Source: Intrasporangium_A sp039812505 (GTDB lineage Bacteria > Actinomycetota > Actinomycetes > Actinomycetales > Dermatophilaceae). Taken from it: a DNA stretch of 27,543 nt. The stretch's first letter is position 1. Each line of letters opens with the position of its first letter. This document shows positions 22,186 through 27,543 of this stretch, piece by piece. A program made the position numbers and the translations under genes. The DNA is taken from contig NZ_JBDIAQ010000038.1 of the NCBI RefSeq assembly GCF_039812505.1, forward strand, positions 1-27,543. Reading direction: 5' to 3'. A model generated the notes under the pieces. It made no database searches and was not told the DNA's origin. It saw nothing but the letters and a program-made list of their open reading frames with translations.

Positions 22186-24210
22186 GTGACGTCGTCGACC
22201 GGAGTCCGGACCGGCAGCGGGAGCGCCCCGGTCGGCACCGCGCCGGCTTCCGGGCCGTCACGCGGCACGGCGGCCAGGGCCCGGGCGGGCCACATCCCCG
22301 GTCTCGACGGGCTGCGGGCCGTCGCGATCATCGCGGTCCTCGTCTACCACCTCGATGCCGCGTGGCTGCCCGGCGGGTTCCTCGGGGTCGACGTCTTCTT
22401 CGTCGTGTCGGGCTTCCTGATCACCACCCTGCTCGTCCGCGAGCGGCAGTCGACCGGGCGCATCGCCCTCGGGTCGTTCTGGCTGCGCCGGGCGCGGCGG
22501 TTGCTGCCGGCGCTCGTGCTCACCGTGACGGTCAGTGTGCTCATCGCCCGGGTGGTGTCCACGGACCTGCTCGTGCACGCCGGCCGACAGGTGCTCGGCG
22601 CGCTCAGCTTCTCGACGAACTGGGTCGAGATCTCGGCCGGGTCGAGCTACTTCGACCAAACGGCCCCACAGCTGTTCATGAACTTCTGGTCGCTGGCCGT
22701 CGAGGAGCAGTTCTACCTCCTCTGGCCAATGGCGACCTTGCTGCTCGTGCGGTCGGCCCGCCCGCAGCTGCGCGTGGCGAGTGCGTTGGCCCTCGCGCTG
22801 GGCTCGACCGCCCTCATGGCGGCCCTCCTCACGCCGGGTGGCGACGGCACGCGCGTCTACTACGGCACCGACACGCACGTCATGGGCCTGATGCTCGGCG
22901 CCGCGCTCGCGTTCGCCTGGACCAGCCCGGCGCTGGCCCTGCGCAGCCGGCCCTCCGCGTGGGGTGCGGCCACACGCTTCGCGGTGCCGGTCGCCGGGGC
23001 CGTCCTGCTCGCCCTGATGTTCGTGCTCGACGACGAGCACGCCGCAACCTTCCGCGGCGGGATCGCGCTGGCGTCGCTGGCGACGGCGGTGCTCATCGCG
23101 GGCCTGCTCGACCGCACCGTCTCGCGCGTCGCGCCGTGGCAGCGGCTCGCCGACCACCCTGTCCTCACCTGGATCGGGGTCCGTTCCTACGCGATCTACC
23201 TGTGGCACTGGCCGGTCATTCTCCTCGTGGCGGGCGACCTCCCGACGGTCCCGGGGACGCGAGAACACCTGCTGACGCGAGCCTGGTGCGTGGTGGTCAC
23301 GGTCGCGCTGGCAGACCTGACGCACCGTCTCGTGGAGACACCGTTCCGACGGCTCGGCTTCACGGGGGTCGGCCGGCTCGTCCTCGACCGGACCGTCGGG
23401 TGGTCGGTCGGGTCCCGCCGGGTCCTCGTCGGGACCGCGGCGGTGACCGGGGTGGTCATGGCGACCGTCGTCCTGACGGCACCCACCCGGTCCGAGACCG
23501 CCCGGATGCTCGAGGCCAACGCCGCGCGCGCGGCCGGCCTGGTCACGACGCCGACCACGCCGGTGGCCGACCCGAGTGCGGCCGTGCCCAGCGGGGGTCC
23601 AGCCCCGGTCGGCTCGACCGGCGCCGCAGTACCGGCGACCAGGCCGGTGACGGTGGGCACCGTGGGTGCAGCGGTCGGACAGTGGGCCATGCCGGCCGGC
23701 CGCGAGATCGACGGCTACGGCGACTCGATGATGGTGGGCAGCGTGCACGCCCTCGACTACTACTTCCCCGGAATCCGGCTGGACGCGAGGTCCAACCGGC
23801 GCTGGTCCGACGGACTGGCCGCCGTCAGGTCGCGGGGCTCGGACAACCGGCGCGCCGTGGTCCTCGCCTTCGGCACCAACGCCGGCGTCGACGTCGACGA
23901 CGCCGAGGCCGTCATAGCGGCCCTCGGCCCGGCCCGGATGATCGTCCTGGTCAACTTCATGGGCCCGTTCAGTCGCATCGACGACGACAACGCCAAGCTC
24001 GCTGCCCTCGACAGGGAGCACGACAACGTCGTCGTCGCCGACTGGGCCCGCGCCGTCCGCGATCATCCCGAACAGCTGCAGTCCGACCGGATCCACCCCA
24101 GCCTGAAGGGCTCCCACCTGTTCGCCAAGGTGGTCCGCAGGGCCTTCGCCGACCTGTCCGAGCAGCACACCGGCCAAGCGGTTCCCCTGAAGGATCTGCC
24201 CATGCCCTGA
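22186..24210 (+). CDS. OafA/YrhL-type membrane acyltransferase with C-terminal SGNH domain
   Basis: 674 residues. Residues about 38-385 are an Acyltransferase_3 domain with about ten membrane helices: GLDGLRAVAIIAVLVYHLD, then FLGVDVFFVVSGFLIT, FWSLAVEEQFYLLWP and YAIYLWHWPV, all family hallmarks. One more helix (about 420-440) and a Pro/Thr/Ala-rich linker (about 450-505) lead to an extracytoplasmic SGNH-like hydrolase/transferase domain with GDS at 512-514 and DRIHPS (Asp634, His637) as the catalytic block. Such proteins move acyl groups across the membrane and O-acylate cell-wall or surface glycans. The substrate is not predictable. The GTG start has a good AAGGGAG site. No polysaccharide operon surrounds it. 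Confidence 0.93.
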   Translation: MTSSTGVRTGSGSAPVGTAPASGPSRGTAARARAGHIPGLDGLRAVAIIAVLVYHLDAAWLPGGFLGVDVFFVVSGFLITTLLVRERQSTGRIALGSFWLRRARRLLPALVLTVTVSVLIARVVSTDLLVHAGRQVLGALSFSTNWVEISAGSSYFDQTAPQLFMNFWSLAVEEQFYLLWPMATLLLVRSARPQLRVASALALALGSTALMAALLTPGGDGTRVYYGTDTHVMGLMLGAALAFAWTSPALALRSRPSAWGAATRFAVPVAGAVLLALMFVLDDEHAATFRGGIALASLATAVLIAGLLDRTVSRVAPWQRLADHPVLTWIGVRSYAIYLWHWPVILLVAGDLPTVPGTREHLLTRAWCVVVTVALADLTHRLVETPFRRLGFTGVGRLVLDRTVGWSVGSRRVLVGTAAVTGVVMATVVLTAPTRSETARMLEANAARAAGLVTTPTTPVADPSAAVPSGGPAPVGSTGAAVPATRPVTVGTVGAAVGQWAMPAGREIDGYGDSMMVGSVHALDYYFPGIRLDARSNRRWSDGLAAVRSRGSDNRRAVVLAFGTNAGVDVDDAEAVIAALGPARMIVLVNFMGPFSRIDDDNAKLAALDREHDNVVVADWARAVRDHPEQLQSDRIHPSLKGSHLFAKVVRRAFADLSEQHTGQAVPLKDLPMP

Positions 24211-24287
24211 GCCCGGCCCACCGACGGGCGCGACCTCCGGAGTGCCGGGCTCTGGCGGCGAGCGGGCTGATGGCCCATGGTTTACTC

Positions 24288-24716
24288 ATGGCTGCACCCA
24301 CGCGCCCAACCCATCCGGAGACCCGGCAGATCGGCCGACGCGAGTGCCTGCGCCTGCTGGACCGGGCGCCCTGGGGCCGGCTGGCCGTCATCACCGGCGA
24401 CCGGCCGCAGATCTTCCCGGTCAACCATGTCGTCGAGGCAGGCAGCATCCTGATCCGGACCGGCTCGGGGACCAAGCTCAGCGCCGCCGCGGACAAGATC
24501 GTCGCCTTCCAGGTCGACGGGTTCGCCGCGGCCGACCGCAGGGCCTGGAGCGTGCAGGTGACCGGCCACGCGGTCGAGGTCGACAACGTGCGCGAGATCC
24601 TCGGCCTGATGCCCGATCTGGCGCAGCCCTGGGAGGCCGGCGTGAAACCGCACGTCCTGCGGATCGAGATCGACGAGGTAACCGGCGTGAGCTTCCCGGT
24701 CCAGCTGCGGGATTGA
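24288..24716 (+). CDS. Pyridoxamine 5'-phosphate oxidase-family (flavin split-barrel) protein
   Basis: 142 residues. The pattern CLRLLDRAPWGRLAVITGDRPQIFPVNHVVEAGSILIRT is that of small actinobacterial split-barrel proteins that bind FMN or F420; the segment is quoted here only to show WGRLAV and FPVNHVV as the key strands. GTKLSAA and VQVTGHAVEV follow as expected. These proteins reduce or bind flavin-linked substrates; the true pyridoxamine phosphate oxidase role is unlikely at this size. ATG 24288 is chosen by distance to the first helix; ATG 24270, in frame, would add MAHGLL. A short inverted repeat, CCATG-N7-CATGG (24276-24292), overlaps the starts. No leaderless hexamer at the usual spacing is seen. 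Confidence 0.8.
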   Translation: MAAPTRPTHPETRQIGRRECLRLLDRAPWGRLAVITGDRPQIFPVNHVVEAGSILIRTGSGTKLSAAADKIVAFQVDGFAAADRRAWSVQVTGHAVEVDNVREILGLMPDLAQPWEAGVKPHVLRIEIDEVTGVSFPVQLRD

Positions 24717-24799
24717 GCGCGCCTCGCAGAGGACGGTGCGGTCGGCTCGGGCCGAGCTGGTCATTGCTCGCGTGCCGGTCCCGGTGGCGGAGGGCGCCG

Positions 24800-25981
24800 T
24801 CAGGTCCCTTCCGGGGGCGCCGACGCTGGGTTCCGCCTGGTCGCCTCTGCTGCGATCGTCCGGTGCACCCGCAGCAGCCGGATCACGACCCCGACGAGCA
24901 GCGCATCCAACAGGGCCAGGGACACCATCGGGAGGACCCTCGTGGCCAGCACCCCGAGCACGGCGACCGCACCGCACGCGACGAGGCGCGGGGCCCAGGC
25001 GTCGCGGATCACGGCATGGAAGAACCAGGCCTGCGAGGCGAAGTAGACGCCGATGCCGCCGAAGAGCAACAGCGCCAGCGGCACCGATCCGGGCCCGAGC
25101 GGGTCGGCGATCACGTGGTCGCTGCCGACCGCGACCGCCACCAGGCCGACGAGTATGCCGTAGGTGATGTTGGCCCCGAGCCGGATCGAGCGAATCGGGT
25201 CCGTCGTTGCGCGCAGGTGTCTGGCGACGAGGTCCTCGGCACCCCCGAAGTAGGTGGCCCACAGGCACAGGACGGCCAGCAGGACCCCGACGGAAGCGGC
25301 GAGGGAAGCGGCCGTGACCGGCGTCTCCGCGATCACCCGACCGATGGTCAGCACCGTCTCGCCGAACAGGATCATCAGGAAGAGACGCAGTCGCTCGAGC
25401 ATGTGGTCGACGTCCAGGTCCAGGTGCGCGCTCTCGAGACGACGGCCCGGCAGCGGGTGGGCCAGCCAGAACCCGAGCAGCTCGACCGCGGCCGCACCCG
25501 CCCACCAGGCCAGCCGTTGACCGGGCGCCGCCGCGGCACCGGCGAGCCAGAGCGGCACGCTCACGAGCGACCAGACCAGCGCCCGGGCGTAGTGCCGCCG
25601 CAGGACGCCGGTCGGGGAGAGCCGGCTCATCACGACGTGGTGGCCCACCAGGATGGTCAGCAGCGGGGCGACGAAGAGCCAGCCCCGCTCGGCGAAGGCG
25701 GCGGTGATCGCGGCGTTCATGAACAGGCCGAGAACCATCAGCACGACGATCATCAGCTTGGTCCTGGGCCGCTCTACGTCGAGCATCGCCACGTCGAAGC
25801 TGGTCGAGGTCCAGACCCCGCCGACGGCGACGAGCATGATCGCGGTCTCGGCGGCACCGCGCCAGGACAGGTGCATGAGCAGGTGGTGCGACAGCTGCGA
25901 GACCGCGAAGACGAAGACCAGGTCGTAGAACAGCTCCAGCGGCGACACCTCACGCCTGACCACCACCGGTTGCACGCTCAC
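24800..25981 (-). CDS. Low temperature requirement protein A (LtrA) family membrane protein
   Basis: 393 residues with about eleven hydrophobic helices. The N-terminal VSPLELFYDLVFVFAVSQLSHHL motif, the central LDVDHMLERLRLFLMILFGETVLTIGRVI and the later WATYFGG are hallmarks of the LtrA family (both motifs lie in positions about 13-35 and 190-220). The family is named after a Listeria gene needed for growth in the cold; its molecular role is unknown. The protein sits in the cytoplasmic membrane. GTG 25981 puts the family motif about 12 residues in. The frame remains open to 26062 and beyond, but those codons lack family resemblance. A short GGGAC-GCT-GTCCC hairpin precedes the GTG. No clear ribosome-binding site is seen. 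Confidence 0.88.
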   Translation of the reverse strand: MSVQPVVVRREVSPLELFYDLVFVFAVSQLSHHLLMHLSWRGAAETAIMLVAVGGVWTSTSFDVAMLDVERPRTKLMIVVLMVLGLFMNAAITAAFAERGWLFVAPLLTILVGHHVVMSRLSPTGVLRRHYARALVWSLVSVPLWLAGAAAAPGQRLAWWAGAAAVELLGFWLAHPLPGRRLESAHLDLDVDHMLERLRLFLMILFGETVLTIGRVIAETPVTAASLAASVGVLLAVLCLWATYFGGAEDLVARHLRATTDPIRSIRLGANITYGILVGLVAVAVGSDHVIADPLGPGSVPLALLLFGGIGVYFASQAWFFHAVIRDAWAPRLVACGAVAVLGVLATRVLPMVSLALLDALLVGVVIRLLRVHRTIAAEATRRNPASAPPEGT

Positions 25982-26052
25982 CGGGACAGCGTCCCAGCCA
26001 GCGGGACCCGCGAACAGCCGGGGGCACCGTCCGGCGGGGCTGTATACACAAG

Positions 26053-26131
26053 AACACGACAACCCGCCGGGGTCCGTCCCGGCCGAGCACGCCCGGACGG
26101 GATCGGGCCGACTTGTCGTGTCCTACCGACC
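26053..26131. repeat. Imperfect palindromic element, copy 1
   Basis: 79 bases, 81% identical without gaps to copy 2. The outer stem ACACGACAA (26054-26062) pairs perfectly with TTGTCGTGT (26113-26121). CCCG (26063-26066) can pair with CGGG (26104-26107), leaving a one-sided bulge CCGAC. An inner stem pairs CCGTCC (26074-26079) with GGACGG (26095-26100) around a loop containing CCGAGCACGC. It ends CCTACCGACC. Confidence 0.8.
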
Positions 26132-26176
26132 ATCACGTCCGTTGGCAGCGGAGTCTGGCGGGTTCGCGTCCACAAC

Positions 26177-26255
26177 AACACAACAACCCGCCCGAGCTCG
26201 TGCCCACCGAGCACGCTCGAACGGGCTCGGGACGACTTGTTGCGTCCTACCGTCC
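26177..26255. repeat. Imperfect palindromic element, copy 2
   Basis: Begins 124 bases after copy 1. The outer stem ACACAACAA (26178-26186) pairs with TTGTTGCGT (26237-26245) with one A-C mismatch. The inner stem CCCGAGCTCGT (26191-26201) pairs with ACGGGCTCGGG (26221-26231) through 11 pairs, one of them G-T. The loop again carries CCGAGCACGC and the element ends CCTACCGTCC. It lies 29 bases downstream of the reductase stop; read leftwards the stem is followed by a T-rich stretch (TTGTTGTGTTGTTGTGG), so it may act as a terminator. Confidence 0.8.
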
Positions 26256-26284
26256 GTAACCTGCGTCGGGGACGGCACCGCGTA

Positions 26285-27543
26285 TCAGCCGGCGGGGGTC
26301 AGCAGCCGCTTGAGCGGCACGCCGGGGTCGGCCGCGGCGTCGGGGTCGATCGTCATGCCCTTGTCCAGGCCGCGCTTGACCGCGATGTGGTCCTGCCGGG
26401 TCCCGACGCACTCCGCCGCGACCAGCAGCCCCGCGCGGTAGTGCAGCAGCGTGAACTGCTCGCTCGTCATGTCGCCGCGCACGACGGTGCGGTCGACGTC
26501 GGCGTACAGCCCGCTGATCTGCAGCCGCAGGTCTCGCTGGTCGGACCAGAACCACGGGACGCTCGTGTATGCCGCCCCGCTGCCGACCAGTGTCGACGCC
26601 GCGGTCCGAGCGTGGTCCGACGCATGTTGGGCGCTCTCGAGACGTAGCCGCCCCGGGATGCCGCGGGTGTACGGGTTGGGCAGGCTCGTGCAGTCGCCGA
26701 TCGCGACCGTGTGCCCGTCGGAGGCCAGAGCATGCTCGTCGACCACGATCCCGCCGTCGACCTCGAGCCCCAGCTGCTCGGCGAGCTCGGTCCGGGCCCT
26801 GGCGCCGACCGCCACGAGGACCAGCCCGCCCGGGACGACCCGACCGTCGCCCAGCTCGACCCCGTCCGCCCGGCCGTCGTCGGCGACGATGCGGGTCGCG
26901 GTCGCCTCCAGCAGCACCTCGGTCCCGCGGCGCCGGTGTGCGCCGAGGTAGAAGTCGGACAGCTCGGGTGACACCACGCGCCCGAGGAGGCGGTCGGTCG
27001 CCTCGAGGACGGTGACCTCGACCCCCTTCGCCCGGGCGTCCGCAGCTACCTCCAGCCCGATGAAGCCGCCGCCGATGACAACCAGGCGACCGTGATTGCG
27101 GACCAGGTCGGCCAGAGCCGCCGCGAGCCGGTCCGCGTCGGCCAGATCGCGCAGGTCGAGCACGCCGTCCAGGTCGGCACCGGGCACGTCCAGCCGGCGG
27201 TTGACCGAGCCGGTCGCGAGCGCCAACCGGGCGAACTCGACCACCCGCCCGGACGCGGTCGAGGCCCGTCCGCCCGCGGCGTCGCGTTCGATGCCGGTCA
27301 CCGGGTCGCCGAGCAGGAGCGCGATGTCCCGCTCCGCGAACCACGACTCGGGGTGGAAGACGATGTCGGAGACCTGTTGCGACCCGGCCAGGTAGCCCTT
27401 CGAGAGGGTGGGCCGGTCGTAGGGCGGCACGGGCTCCTCGCCGACCAGCACCAGGGGGTCGGTGTCGCCGAGGTCGCGCAGGGCCGTGGCGACCTCGAGG
27501 CCCGCCTGACCGGCTCCGACGACGAGGGTGGCTCGCTGCGACG
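26285..27543 (-). CDS. FAD/NAD(P)-dependent ferredoxin-reductase-type oxidoreductase (5' end outside window)
   Basis: About 419 codons are visible; only the N-terminal few residues are missing. The frame enters at the right edge with RATLVVGAGQAGLEVATALR, the first FAD-binding GxGxxG strand. The core continues with PYDRPTLSKGYLAG, typical of rubredoxin, putidaredoxin and BphA4-type reductases, then a second dinucleotide fold LVVIGGGFIGLEVAADARAKG for NAD(P)H, and VAIGDCTSLPNP, the second FAD motif. The C-terminal domain (RGDMTSEQFTLLHYRAGLLVA) is the reductase dimerisation domain. Such enzymes pass electrons from NAD(P)H to a ferredoxin or rubredoxin serving an oxygenase or P450; the partner is not in the window. 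There is no active-site Cys pair, so it is not a thioredoxin or lipoamide reductase type. Confidence 0.92.
   Translation of the reverse strand, partial: SQRATLVVGAGQAGLEVATALRDLGDTDPLVLVGEEPVPPYDRPTLSKGYLAGSQQVSDIVFHPESWFAERDIALLLGDPVTGIERDAAGGRASTASGRVVEFARLALATGSVNRRLDVPGADLDGVLDLRDLADADRLAAALADLVRNHGRLVVIGGGFIGLEVAADARAKGVEVTVLEATDRLLGRVVSPELSDFYLGAHRRRGTEVLLEATATRIVADDGRADGVELGDGRVVPGGLVLVAVGARARTELAEQLGLEVDGGIVVDEHALASDGHTVAIGDCTSLPNPYTRGIPGRLRLESAQHASDHARTAASTLVGSGAAYTSVPWFWSDQRDLRLQISGLYADVDRTVVRGDMTSEQFTLLHYRAGLLVAAECVGTRQDHIAVKRGLDKGMTIDPDAAADPGVPLKRLLTPAG

Larger units (their letters stand above)
25982..26284. other. 303-base intergenic region with twin palindromic elements and an AT-rich TGTATACA palindrome
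   Basis: No gene seen. It separates the reductase stop (right) from the ltrA start (left), both read leftwards. It contains two homologous hairpin elements (annotated separately) and, at 26041-26048, the perfect palindrome TGTATACA, an AT-rich island in very GC-rich DNA. That island could be part of a minus-strand promoter for ltrA (TATACA resembles a -10 element except in its last base), which would leave a leader of about 55 bases. Confidence 0.6.

Noticed and set aside
26041..26048. TGTATACA as a definite ltrA -10 element
   Set aside because: The hexamer TATACA lacks the final T, no -35 box is visible at normal spacing, and the palindrome could equally be a protein site. It is mentioned only within the intergenic entry.
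1..27543. CRISPR arrays, tRNA or rRNA genes, insertion sequences, integrases, phage genes
   Set aside because: No regularly spaced repeats with unique spacers, no tRNA T-loop motif or rRNA conserved block, and no transposase or integrase domain was found on reading.

Overview
The window is chromosomal DNA from a very GC-rich actinobacterium. The evidence is near-universal G/C third positions, many GTG starts, GTGA/ATGA stop-start overlaps, many apparently leaderless genes, an actinobacterial-type RecQ helicase with a C-terminal phosphoribosyltransferase-like domain, and a GlgX-TreY-TreZ trehalose pathway. The gene complement and sequence style recall Micrococcales, perhaps Intrasporangiaceae; that placement is inference. 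I see no rRNA, tRNA, insertion sequence, prophage or CRISPR array.

Layout, left to right. 1-3138 (+): the tail of a probable flavin-oxidase-fold protein, then a translationally coupled pair, a 107-aa helical protein and an 839-aa protein with a WXG-like N-terminal domain and a DUF6571-like body, possibly linked to type VII secretion. 3157-7083: a small two-helix membrane protein (-), a glycerophosphodiester phosphodiesterase (+), a VOC protein (-), a VapBC toxin-antitoxin pair (-), and a coupled thioesterase/unknown pair (-). 7084-10212 (+): RqlH-type RecQ helicase and acyl-CoA thioesterase II (TesB). 10199-16578 (-): the operon glgX-treY-treZ, which debranches glycogen and converts its reducing ends into trehalose. 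16625-20215 (-): the condensin subunit SMC. 20504-21918: a second VOC protein (+), a short chorismate mutase (-) and acylphosphatase (-). 22186-24716 (+): a membrane acyltransferase with a C-terminal SGNH domain, and a small flavin-nucleotide-binding protein. 24800-27543 (-): an LtrA-family membrane protein and an FAD/NAD(P) reductase cut by the window edge, separated by 303 bases that hold two copies of a long imperfect palindrome.

The least expected signals are non-coding. They are: the duplicated 79-bp hairpin element with a compensatory base change (26053-26255); a heptamer, GGCATAC/GTATGCC, occurring 12 times in every reading frame on both strands; a recurrent TANNNT-N6-8-start arrangement that implies leaderless transcripts for about nine genes; two perfect dyads (at vapB and at the chorismate mutase gene) that overlap the -10 hexamer and abut or cover the start codon; and a C-rich tandem-repeat leader with quadruplex potential before the acyltransferase gene. 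The protein-coding content is largely of known families; the DUF6571-like pair is the least understood part.
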